Shown here in pieces: positions 1 through 6,144 of a stretch of 6,245 bases of DNA (position 1 is the first letter of the stretch; each line of letters starts with the position of its first letter). The stretch lies in contig CAYMWP010000195.1 of NCBI GenBank assembly GCA_964393895.1, forward strand, positions 1-6,245, in the 5' to 3' direction. This DNA is from B4-G1 sp964393895 (GTDB lineage: Bacteria > Chloroflexota > Anaerolineae > B4-G1). The notes under the pieces are model-generated. The model was not told the DNA's origin. It did not search any database and saw only the letters and a list, made by a program, of their open reading frames with translations. The position numbers and the translations under genes were made by a program.

Positions 1-44
1 CGAACATCACTTTCTCTCAAGATACAAAATCTAACATTGTCGAG

Positions 45-176
45 CTACTCAGCCTGGCACGCGCTCAGACCTCCGAGGTCTTGCAAAACCCGTTCAGGCG
101 TGAAATCCCGGCCTTTTTCGACGGTCGCAGTGGACAGAATGCCTGTCGCAGACCTCGGAGGTCTTGACCTGAGTAG
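45..176. repeat. Inverted pair of AGACCTC palindromes bounded by 8-bp inverted ends
   Basis: The 15-bp palindrome AGACCTC-S-GAGGTCT occurs at 67-81 (centre C) and 150-164 (centre G). The two copies are bracketed by ctactcag (45-52) and its exact reverse complement ctgagtag (169-176). About 68 bp lie between the palindromes, including a small hairpin gacag/ctgtc (133-137/143-147). The arrangement resembles a REP-type bimer or a short non-autonomous element with inverted ends. It lies just downstream of the SPFH stop codon, so it could also protect or end that transcript, but no T-run follows either palindrome. No gene is seen in 1-215. Confidence 0.6.
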
Positions 177-215
177 TAACCGCCCCTGTTGGTTTGTGTG
201 TTGAGAATCTGCGCC

Positions 216-1214
216 TTACTCGCCCGCGCCTGGTAGCTCGGGCAGCACGGGTGTCTCTTGTTGATTCTCGAAGGAAGGCAAGGGCATCAGCGGCGTGATC
301 CCCTCGCCCGGCAGGATGCCCCACTGGATGTTTTCCAGGTTGCGCACAAACTCCCACTGGACAAGTTCAGGATACTCTTTCAGCGCCTCACCACGCGCCT
401 GAATACTGTACGCCTCCGAGTCGGCCAGGAGACGCTGTCGCTCTGCATCCGCCGCCGCCCGCAATTTGACTCCCTCGGCCTCCGCCTCCGCCAATCGTAT
501 CTGGCTTTGCTTCTCGTATTCGGCGGCGTCGGCCTGGTACTGGGCGGTTTGGATGGCTTCCTGGGCGATCTGTTGCTGTTCAATGGCGTTGATGTACTCT
601 TCGTTGAATTCTATCTTGCGGACCAAAAAGTCATCGAGGGAGACACCGTACTTTTCAAATTCCTCGGCTAGCGCGTTTCGCACACCATCTTCGTAGGCAA
701 AGATCCCTTCACCGCTGTACAAGTCCTCGGCGGTGTGGCTTTGCGCCGACAGGCGCGTCAGGTTCCTGGAGTGGGCCTTCACAATGTTCTCCACGACCTC
801 GCGCGCGCGGCCGACGTTCTGCACGATATCCACAGCCTTGTCTGCCGGTATGCGGAACAGTACAGTGTACTTGATAGTGATCTGCTGACCGTCTACCGTC
901 TGTGCGTTTACGGGATAGTCTCGGTAATCGGCCCCCGATAACTCTGGACTGTCGCTGGTCTCGTATGACTGGACGACGGTGGGAATGGTCACTATTTGGT
1001 CAATGAAAGGCGCGCGCCAGTGCAGGCCCGGTTCAAAGACCTCTCCCGTCAGTCCTCCGAATCGTTTGACTAACGCCACAGTTCCAACTTCGACGGGGGT
1101 GTAGGTCAACCCGCCGACAATCAAGCCGAGGATGAGCACGGCTCCCACTACAATTATCATGATCGGCGCTTTCAGGGGAATCTTTTTGCTTCTTCTAGTA
1201 CCCATGTGTGTCAT
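216..1214 (-). CDS. SPFH/Band 7 (prohibitin-family) membrane protein
   Basis: The predicted protein has 332 residues. A short basic N-terminus (residues 5-16) precedes one hydrophobic membrane segment at about 17-38. An SPFH/Band 7 domain follows at about 38-230 and includes the family-typical PGLHWRAPF stretch at 62-70. A long Ala/Glu/Gln-rich coiled coil spans about 205-280, and the C-terminal tail is short and Pro-rich. Members of this family (prohibitins, HflK/HflC, flotillin-like proteins) oligomerise into membrane rings or microdomains and often modulate the FtsH protease. No FtsH, NfeD or partner gene is visible here, so the role is inferred only from the family. The start at 1214 is chosen because AAGGAG lies 7 nt upstream; a second ATG at 1205 would be 16 nt from it. 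The length is normal for the family and the gene looks intact. It lies about 170 bp downstream of ndk and may be the last gene of that transcription unit. Confidence 0.88.
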   Translation of the reverse strand: MTHMGTRRSKKIPLKAPIMIIVVGAVLILGLIVGGLTYTPVEVGTVALVKRFGGLTGEVFEPGLHWRAPFIDQIVTIPTVVQSYETSDSPELSGADYRDYPVNAQTVDGQQITIKYTVLFRIPADKAVDIVQNVGRAREVVENIVKAHSRNLTRLSAQSHTAEDLYSGEGIFAYEDGVRNALAEEFEKYGVSLDDFLVRKIEFNEEYINAIEQQQIAQEAIQTAQYQADAAEYEKQSQIRLAEAEAEGVKLRAAADAERQRLLADSEAYSIQARGEALKEYPELVQWEFVRNLENIQWGILPGEGITPLMPLPSFENQQETPVLPELPGAGE

Positions 1215-1221
1215 TCTACAT

Positions 1222-1227
1222 CTCCTT
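1222..1227 (-). promoter_or_regulatory. Shine-Dalgarno site of the SPFH gene
   Basis: AAGGAG read on the minus strand lies 7 nt before the ATG at 1214. It favours that start over the in-frame ATG three codons further in. Confidence 0.6.
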
Positions 1228-1260
1228 GGTATGGTACCACAACCTGCACCTTCGTACAGT

Positions 1261-1332
1261 GCAGGCTCGAATGCGGGCTCAAATGCAGGCTCAAATGCAG
1301 GCTCAAATGCAGGCTCAAATGCAGGCTCAAGT
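1261..1332. repeat. 12-bp tandem repeat, six copies
   Basis: Six head-to-tail copies of gcaggctcaaat (plus-strand reading) lie between the ndk stop and the SPFH start. The three central copies (1285-1320) are identical. The outer copies carry single changes: a for g at 1269 in copy 1 being gcaggctcgaat, gcgggctcaaat in copy 2, and gcaggctcaagt in copy 6. Perfect units in the middle with decayed ends are typical of a minisatellite growing by slippage. It lies within the probable leader of the SPFH gene and is not part of a coding sequence supported by any start signal. Confidence 0.93.
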
Positions 1333-1385
1333 AACAGGGACGGAAAAGTCCAGACGCAGCCACTCCTGCTAAAGTCAGGTTTGGA

Positions 1386-1835
1386 CTATTCAAATATCCA
1401 GCGGTCGGTGTCCCGCTCGTAAGAGAGCAGTTCGTCCTCGGTGAAAAAGAGCGGCACCTCAAAGGCCGCCGTCTCTGGCCCGTCGGAGCCGTGCACCAGG
1501 TTGCGCCCGATCTCTAGACCAAAGTCGGCGCGGATGGTGCCGGGAGCTGCCTCGGCCGGCTTGGTCGCCCCCATCGTGCGCCGTACGATCTCGATGGCGT
1601 CGTTGCCCTCCAGCGCCATCACCACGACCGGGCTGGAGGTGATATAGCGGATGAGTGGTTCGTAAAATGGTTTTCCCTTGTGGATCGCGTAATGACGTCC
1701 GGCCAGCGACTCGTCAATCCACATCAATTTCATTCCAACGATGCGCAGCCCGCGGCGCTCGAAGCGGGCGATGATTTCCCCAATGAGGCCGCGCTGCACG
1801 CCGTCAGGTTTGACGATAACGAGTGTACGTTCCAA
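1386..1835 (-). CDS. ndk: Nucleoside diphosphate kinase
   Basis: This cytoplasmic enzyme moves the gamma-phosphate of ATP onto other nucleoside diphosphates through a phospho-histidine intermediate, balancing the NTP and dNTP pools. The 149-residue product is full length. It carries the N-terminal VIVKPDGVQRG motif with the nucleotide-binding Lys9, the SSPVVVMALEG strand near residues 67-77, and the active-site signature NLVHGSDG with catalytic His115. The C-terminus YERDTDRWIFE matches long-form bacterial Ndk. The start is TTG: the codon at 1835-1833 begins the conserved N-terminus and has a perfect AAGGAGG 4 nt upstream. The gene begins 14 bp after the TPR gene stops, so the two are very likely co-transcribed. 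Confidence 0.96.
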   Translation of the reverse strand: MERTLVIVKPDGVQRGLIGEIIARFERRGLRIVGMKLMWIDESLAGRHYAIHKGKPFYEPLIRYITSSPVVVMALEGNDAIEIVRRTMGATKPAEAAPGTIRADFGLEIGRNLVHGSDGPETAAFEVPLFFTEDELLSYERDTDRWIFE

Positions 1836-1839
1836 GTTG

Positions 1840-1846
1840 CCTCCTT
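1840..1846 (-). promoter_or_regulatory. Strong Shine-Dalgarno that sets the TTG start of ndk
   Basis: AAGGAGG on the minus strand is separated by caac from TTG at 1835. No ATG or GTG lies at a suitable distance, and the conserved Ndk N-terminus begins directly after the TTG. The site lies in the 14 bp between the TPR stop (1850-1852) and ndk. Confidence 0.8.
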
Positions 1847-1849
1847 GAT

Positions 1850-4575
1850 CTATAGAGTTTCCAATGCCTGGCGGTAGAGGGTCAATGCCTCCTGCAATTG
1901 ACCGTCTTTCATATAGGCGTCACCCAACACCTGCTGGAGGTGAACGTCAGGCCATTGCTCCATGTACCCCTCCAGGTCTGGGATCACGTTTTCGAGCAGC
2001 TTGCCCGAGCGGATCACGCGGGAATAGGCTTCCAATGACTCGTCGCGCTCATTCGCTTGCCACAGATCCCGCGCAAACTCCAACCAGGCATCATAGTCGC
2101 GCCGGTTTTCCTTGAGATAAGCTCGCCAGGCGTCTAAAGGCTCGGCGGGGGCCTCGGCCACAGGAGGTTCAGGCACGGCGATGGTCTCCTCGGGGGGTTC
2201 CGGTGCCTCCACCTCGACTATGCCCGGCGCTTCCTCGACGACTGGCGGCGGTGCGATCTCTTCAGGCGGTGGCGCCTCTTCCACTGGCGGCGCTTCCTCC
2301 ACCAGTGGGCCAGGTTCGAGTTGATCCTCCGGCTCGCCAAACACTGTCCAGCCAAACGCCTCCTCGCCCGGAGGAGCGGCAAGTGCTTCCTCCGCCACGG
2401 CCTCCGGGACAACTATCTCTGGCGCCTCGGCGACCGGCTTCTCTGGTGTGATTCTTTCCACTGCTGGGGCCTCTAGCGGCGGGGCCTCTTCCGGCGGTGA
2501 GATAGGGGTGATCTGATCCTCCGGTTCGCCGAAAGATGTCCAACCGAAAGCTTCCTTGACCTGGGCAGCCAGAACTTGCTCCGACACAATCTCCGGGGCG
2601 GGCGGCGGGGCCTCGGCGGCCGGCTCCTCCGGCACGACCTCCTCGGCGGGCGGNNNNNNNNNNNNNNNNNNNNNNNNNNNNNNNNNNNNNNNNNNNNNNN
2701 NNNNNNNNNNNNNNNNNNNNNNNNNNNNNNNNNNNNNNNNNNNNNNNNNNNNNCCTGGTCTCCTTCCAGCCAGTCCGGGGCAGCCGCTTCCTCCGCCAGC
2801 GGCGCTTCCGGCGGCGGAGCCGCCTCGGGCTGGGCCTCTGCGACCGCTGCCTCCGGAGGGGCGAATTCCTGGAGCCAATCGGGTATCTCGGCCGGGACGG
2901 GCGGCGGGGCCTCGGCGGCCGGCTCCTCCGGCACGACCTCCTCGGCGGGCGGCGGGGCGGGGGCGGGGCGGCCCATGATCTCGGCCATGCGCGCCTCGGA
3001 CTCGGCCTTGATCTGCGCCTGTAGCTCTTCCTCTTTGCCGGCGGCCAATTGCTCCAGCCAGGCCAGCGCCTCGTCGCCGGAGGGCACCTGGTCTCCTTCC
3101 AGCCAGTCCGGGGCAGCCGCTTCCTCCGCCAGCGGCGCTTCTGCCAAGTCAGGAGCGGGCATCTCGGCGACCGGGCCCTCTTCTACCGGTGAGACGATAT
3201 CCTCTGGCATAGGTGTTTCCCCCTCAAATTGCCCACGCAGACCGGATAGCCAATCGGGAGCTTGTTCTGCAACCGAGGCAAGCGGCGCTTCTGTTTCACT
3301 GCCGGTTTCAACATCCAATTCGGCCAACCACTCTGGGGCTTTCTCCGCGCGCTCTTCATCTGGAGCAGCCTGTGTTTCCGCCGTGACGTCAACGCCTAGC
3401 TCGGTCAACCACTCGGGGACTTGTTCCTCATCGTCGCCTATTGGCTCGACACCTAGTCCTGCCATCCATTCCGGCGTCCCTTCTTCGGTCTCGGGGATCG
3501 CTTCTAAATGCTCATCCACAGGCTCTTCTTGAACCCCTGTCGCCAGCCATTCGGGGATCGGCTCGTCTGGGGTGCGGGCCGCTTCTTTGGGGAACTGGGG
3601 CGCCTCCGGCGATTCGACGGGGGCAGGTGGTGCGGGAGCGAGAGTTTCGTCTAGGGTGACCTCTTCCAGCCACGAAGGGATCTCGATCTGCGCTTCCAGC
3701 GCGGCCGTGACGTCAACCAGCGCGGCTTCCTTTTCGGTCAGCGGCGGGCCTCCCGAAATACCCTCCATCTCGGCCATCCATGCCGGGCGTTCCTCCCCGG
3801 CCGAGGGCCGATACTCCAGGGGAGCAATCTGTACCTGCCGTGCGGGCAGCGGTGAACTATCGCCAAAGAGTTCCTGGGCCATTACATTTTCCGGGTCCAG
3901 CGCCTCGGCCCGCCGAAGATACATTTGTCCTTCCTCGCGCCCGCTGCTGACCCAGATGTTTCCCAGGATCAAGTTGGTCTTGAGGCAATAGGGCAACTCA
4001 TCTAGTACCTGCTGGCAGATCTCGGCGGCCTCGAGCCGTTGTTCGTTGCGCCACAACGCCTCGGCCAGTGCGACGCGCAGGTCCACACGCTCTGGGTGTT
4101 CGTCCAGCAAGGCACGGAGGTCATCGATCGCCCGCGAGAGCAGGTCGCCTCTGAGATAGAGTCGGGCCAGCGCGCCGGCGGTGAGCGGCGTTTTCTGTAG
4201 CTCGACGCCATCCCGCCTGCTATAAAGGCGGCGCAGTTCTTCTCCGATCATCTGGTTATCGGCAGCCAGCTCGAAGGCGCGTTCCAGGTGCCAGATGGCA
4301 GCGTTGAACTCGTCGTGCTTGTTGTGCACTTCGCTCAGAGCCACCCACGCGACCAGATCCTCAGGGTCGGCGCTGAGCACGCGGCGAAACATGTCTATGG
4401 CATACTCATCCTGCCCAGATTCCAACATCGCCTTGCCCAAGAGCCGATAGGCGGCCACGTATCTGGGATATTGTTCCAGGATGTGCTTGCCGTGGGCCAC
4501 GGCCTCTGCAAAACGGCCCTGCTCAATCGTGTTCTCGATTTGCCCGCAATAGTCGCGAAGGGAATTCCCGGCCAT
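1850..4575 (-). CDS. TPR protein with a long disordered Pro/Glu-rich PxWL linker (split by an assembly gap)
   Basis: One gene is inferred to run from ATG 4575 to TAG 1850, interrupted by 100 Ns. Before the gap, residues 1-607 are readable. After the gap, 267 residues continue in a different apparent frame, which is explained by the wrong gap length. With a 134-bp fill the protein has 919 residues. Residues about 10-235 are tetratricopeptide-like helical repeats (for example around 22-68 and 73-104). Residues about 255-820 form an acidic Pro/Ala/Glu-rich, probably unfolded linker with about ten P-[DES]-W-[LM] motifs, starting at Trp266. The last 95 residues are again TPR-like. No signal peptide or membrane segment is seen, so it is probably a cytoplasmic scaffold; its partners are unknown. 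The start has an AAGGGGG ribosome site 5 nt upstream. Similar TPR proteins with repeated PDWL motifs are, to my recollection, common in Chloroflexota. No enzymatic function is visible. Confidence 0.85.
2321..2356 (-). repeat. FGWTxFGEPEDQ motif, second copy
   Basis: This stretch codes FGWTVFGEPEDQ. Together with 2513-2548 it forms a pair 192 bp (64 codons) apart in the C-terminal part of the TPR protein's linker. The sequence between the copies has diverged, while 11 of 12 residues of the motif are kept. This looks like a selected short linear motif rather than random low complexity. Confidence 0.8.
2513..2548 (-). repeat. FGWTxFGEPEDQ motif, first copy
   Basis: This stretch codes FGWTSFGEPEDQ, differing from the copy at 2321-2356 by one residue. 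It is aromatic and acidic, unlike the surrounding Pro/Glu/Ala-rich linker. Confidence 0.8.
2599..2808. repeat. Second copy of a 244-bp intragenic repeat, interrupted by the gap
   Basis: Positions 2599-2653 equal 2898-2952 (55 of 55 bases). Positions 2754-2808 equal 3087-3141 (55 of 55 bases). The 100 Ns lie exactly between them, where the intact copy has 134 bp (2953-3086). The copies would be 333 bp (111 codons) apart once the gap is corrected. Confidence 0.9.
2654..2753. other. Assembly gap (100 N placeholder)
   Basis: Exactly 100 Ns is the common placeholder for a gap of unknown length. The two flanks are the two ends of a repeat present intact at 2898-3141, so the gap is best explained as a repeat-induced break. 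The expected content is near-identical to 2953-3086, coding about 45 residues that include the LAWLEQLA motif and a short helical Lys/Glu segment. Extra whole 333-bp units cannot be excluded. Confidence 0.95.
2898..3141. repeat. Intact 244-bp intragenic repeat copy
   Basis: This is the template copy for the repeat at 2599-2808. On the minus strand it codes, in order, PLAEEAAAPDWLEGDQ, then a Lys/Glu-rich predicted helical stretch, then PPPAEEVVPEEPAAEAPPP. Outside these limits the two copies diverge at once, for example c2809 versus t3142. Confidence 0.9.
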
Positions 4576-4613
4576 TGTTTCCCCCTTCTTTTAGGTACCG
4601 GTTGGACACGGAA

Positions 4614-4680
4614 CGAAATGGGTGTGTTTCGAACGAGTTGGCCAAGACCTCGGAGGTCTAGGGTCTCTACTGAAATGAAA
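4614..4680. repeat. 67-bp dispersed element, left copy
   Basis: It matches 6179-6245 with 5 differences in 67 bases (offset 1565). It holds the 15-bp palindrome AGACCTCGGAGGTCT at 4645-4659. The inverted pair gtgtgtttc (4622-4630) and gaaacacac (4677-4685) frames it, giving a hairpin within a hairpin. It lies in the leader of the TPR gene, 39-105 bp upstream of the ATG. It looks like an inserted REP/MITE-type element. Confidence 0.85.
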
Positions 4681-4700
4681 CACACTCGAATGAAATTATC

Positions 4701-4821
4701 CTAGTTCTCGGTACAAAACGCTCGCAGCCCCCCGTCTCGGGGGCGGTTCATGCAGGAGATAGCCACTCGTTTGTACGATTTTCGCACCCAACCCGCCCCC
4801 AGGACGGGGGCCGAGTTCTAC
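4701..4821 (-). ncRNA. Candidate structured leader RNA with two competing GC-rich folds
   Basis: Just downstream of the promoter at 4828-4856, the minus-strand transcript can form two local hairpins: GCCCCC/GGGGGC (4795-4800 with 4806-4811) and CCCCCG/CGGGGG (4729-4734 with 4738-4743). The same bases can instead pair over long range: 4803-4810 with 4729-4736 (8 bp), 4793-4800 with 4739-4746 (8 bp), 4790-4791 with 4747-4748, and closing stem 4811-4815 with 4707-4711. The long-range fold gives a rod with a 41-nt apical loop. No known RNA family is recognised. It could be a leader switch, an sRNA, or simply a palindromic repeat. Confidence 0.45.
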
Positions 4822-4827
4822 TACTAG

Positions 4828-4856
4828 ATTATGCAACGTCTTGCGCAAAAAGTCAA
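4828..4856 (-). promoter_or_regulatory. Sigma-70-type promoter for the TPR-ndk unit
   Basis: On the minus strand the -35 box is TTGACT (4856-4851) and the -10 box is CATAAT (4833-4828), separated by exactly 17 bp. Each box matches 5 of 6 consensus bases. The TGA stop codon of the deacetylase is embedded in the -35 box, so the promoter begins exactly where the upstream gene ends. The start of transcription is expected near 4821, giving a leader of about 245 nt before the TPR ATG. Confidence 0.68.
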
Positions 4857-5887
4857 TCCAGATTATGTATTCCTCTCAGGCGCGTGATCAGCGCGCTGAC
4901 TGGTCTCTCGCCGCGCGGAGGTGGTCCCAAAGGATCTGCAATGGTCTCTTCTCCCAACATGGCGTAGAAGGCGTTGAGCACGCCATAAGCCAGCACGTCC
5001 AACTGATAGCCGCCCTCGAGGGTGAACAAAATCCGTCCAGCGCACAACTGCTCGGCCATGCGTACCAGTTCTTGCCCCAAGCGGGCATAGCCGGTCAGTG
5101 AAAGGTTCATCATTGCCAGCGGATCGCTCCAATGAGCGTCGTACCCCGCCGAGACCAAGATCAGGTCGGGCTGGAAACGCTCCGCCAGCGGCCAGACCAG
5201 TTCGGCGAACAGTTGCGCGTAGCCGGCGTCGCCTACGCCAGAGGGCAGCGGCGCGTTGAGCAGTGTCCCCTTGCCAGCGCCCTGGCCCGTCTCGTTCCAC
5301 AGGCCGGTGCCAGGGTAATATGGGTACTGGTGACTGGAAAAATAGAATACCGCCGGGTCGTTGGCAAAAGCGTCCTGGGTGCCGTTGCCGTGATGCACGT
5401 CAAAATCGGCGATAAAGACACGCTCCGCTTTCCCTCCCGCCAGGGCGGCCCGCGCGGCCACGGCGACGTTGTTAAAGAGGCAAAAGCCCATCGCACGGGT
5501 GGCTGTGGCGTGGTGGCCGGGCGGGCGTACCAGGGCGAACCCGTTGACGATCTCGCCTGCCAACACCGCTTCCACAGCCCGCACCAGCCCGCCGGCCGCC
5601 ATCAGCGCCGCCTCGAACGAGCGCGGGGAGACGTAGGTGTCTGGGTCGAGGTAGCCGCCGCCCGCTTCGGCCTGGCGCTGCACCCGCGCAATGTGCTGGG
5701 AGGTGTGCACACGCTCCAACTCCTCGGTCGTAGCCGGGCGGGGTTCCAGGGATTTTAGACGGGGGAGTAGTTCCTCGTCTTGCAATACCTCTACGATGCG
5801 TTTCAGGCGCCGGGCGTTTTCGGGATGGGAGGGCAGATCATGCTCGAGGTAGATTGGATCGTAGACGTAGGCTGTGGCCGTACCCAT
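4853..5887 (-). CDS. Histone-deacetylase-family (AcuC/acetylpolyamine-like) zinc deacetylase
   Basis: This 344-residue enzyme belongs to the arginase/deacetylase superfamily, which removes acetyl groups from lysine side chains or acetylpolyamines using one zinc ion. Visible signatures in order are the N-terminal HPENARRL (21-28), RPPGHHA with catalytic His125-His126, GFCLFNN (134-140), DFDVHHGNGTQ with zinc ligands Asp163 and His165, SAGYDAH with zinc ligand Asp250, and LEGGY with catalytic Tyr294. All catalytic residues are present, so it should be active. The motif style is class II-like (LEGGY rather than GGGGY). The length fits the family and no signal peptide is seen, so it is cytoplasmic. 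The substrate (acetyl-lysine protein, acetyl-CoA synthetase or acetylpolyamine) cannot be decided here; no acs or acuA neighbour is visible. The ATG at 5887 has AGGAAAGG about 10 nt upstream. Confidence 0.93.
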   Translation of the reverse strand: MGTATAYVYDPIYLEHDLPSHPENARRLKRIVEVLQDEELLPRLKSLEPRPATTEELERVHTSQHIARVQRQAEAGGGYLDPDTYVSPRSFEAALMAAGGLVRAVEAVLAGEIVNGFALVRPPGHHATATRAMGFCLFNNVAVAARAALAGGKAERVFIADFDVHHGNGTQDAFANDPAVFYFSSHQYPYYPGTGLWNETGQGAGKGTLLNAPLPSGVGDAGYAQLFAELVWPLAERFQPDLILVSAGYDAHWSDPLAMMNLSLTGYARLGQELVRMAEQLCAGRILFTLEGGYQLDVLAYGVLNAFYAMLGEETIADPLGPPPRGERPVSALITRLRGIHNLD

Positions 5888-5941
5888 AACTCTTCTGCCT
5901 TTCCTGTAAAGGTGTCATCTCAATAAACCGGGGTAATTTAA

Positions 5942-5960
5942 GGCGGAATGGCATTCCGCC
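5942..5960. repeat. Perfect 9-bp-arm intergenic palindrome
   Basis: GGCGGAATG (5942-5950), one spacer base, then CATTCCGCC (5952-5960). It lies in the deacetylase leader, 55 bp upstream of the ATG. Palindromes of this kind are widely dispersed in intergenic DNA of some Chloroflexota (recollection, not checked). No T-run follows on the minus strand, so I do not call it a terminator. Confidence 0.75.
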
Positions 5961-5990
5961 CTACTTTTCCCCCAACTTTTTGAGAAGAGG

Positions 5991-6010
5991 CAATTTGTCC
6001 CAATTTGTCT
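5991..6010. promoter_or_regulatory. Tandem 10-bp direct repeat at the expected transcription start (operator candidate)
   Basis: Plus strand reads caatttgtcc then caatttgtct, two copies differing only in the last base, spaced one helical turn. They lie at the expected start of transcription from the promoter at 6013-6041, a position where a repressor could bind. No regulator gene is present, so this is only suggestive. Confidence 0.35.
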
Positions 6011-6012
6011 CT

Positions 6013-6041
6013 ATTGTATCATCAGATATTGCTTTGAGCAA
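6013..6041 (-). promoter_or_regulatory. Probable promoter of the deacetylase gene
   Basis: On the minus strand TTGCTC (6041-6036), 17 bp, then TACAAT (6018-6013). The -10 box matches 5 of 6 consensus bases, the -35 box only 3 of 6. Transcription would start near 6006, giving a leader of about 120 nt with the direct repeat and the palindrome 5942-5960. Confidence 0.45.
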
Positions 6042-6110
6042 CCTTTACTGCCGAATGCTTTCTGGTGTTGCCAACGCCGCCGAGATGACCCCCCCGCGCT
6101 CCGCGATATG

Positions 6111-6136
6111 GAAATCGAGACATGGCTCTACTGAAA
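6111..6136. repeat. Probable deletion remnant of the dispersed element
   Basis: gaaatcgaga (6111-6120) equals 6174-6183, and ctctactgaaa (6126-6136) equals the element's right part at 6230-6240. Only 5 bases lie between them here, against about 46 in the full element, so this looks like an internally deleted copy. Confidence 0.5.
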
Positions 6137-6144
6137 AAAGTCAC

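Noticed and set aside
1261..1332. CRISPR array
   Set aside because: The 12-bp units are head to tail without spacers and far too short; there are no cas genes.
1132..1422. Short protein with Ala-Gly-Ser-Asn repeats (plus strand) or Ser-Leu-His-Leu repeats (minus strand)
   Set aside because: The repeats are translations of the 12-bp minisatellite. Both frames overlap well-supported genes and lack ribosome sites.
2473..2753. Arg/Pro-rich C-terminus of the first TPR half read through the Ns
   Set aside because: After the gap this frame is an artefact; the Pro/Glu-rich frame ending at 1850 continues the linker and the C-terminal TPRs.
1850..2878. A separate gene covering only the C-terminal part of the TPR protein
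   Set aside because: Its apparent start lies in another frame of the upstream half and exists only because the placeholder gap has the wrong length. A 134-bp fill joins both halves.
2576..3532. Long open plus-strand frame, Ser/Ala/Gly-rich, across the TPR gene
   Set aside because: It is antisense to the Pro/Glu-rich linker, whose biased codons keep the opposite strand free of stops. It has no recognisable domain, no ribosome site and runs through the Ns.
4695..4700. A second -10 box (GATAAT, minus strand) nearer the TPR gene
   Set aside because: No acceptable -35 box lies 16-18 bp upstream.
4701..4821. Intrinsic terminators of the deacetylase gene
   Set aside because: The GC hairpins are not followed by a T-run on the minus strand, and they lie downstream of a good promoter, which suits a leader better.
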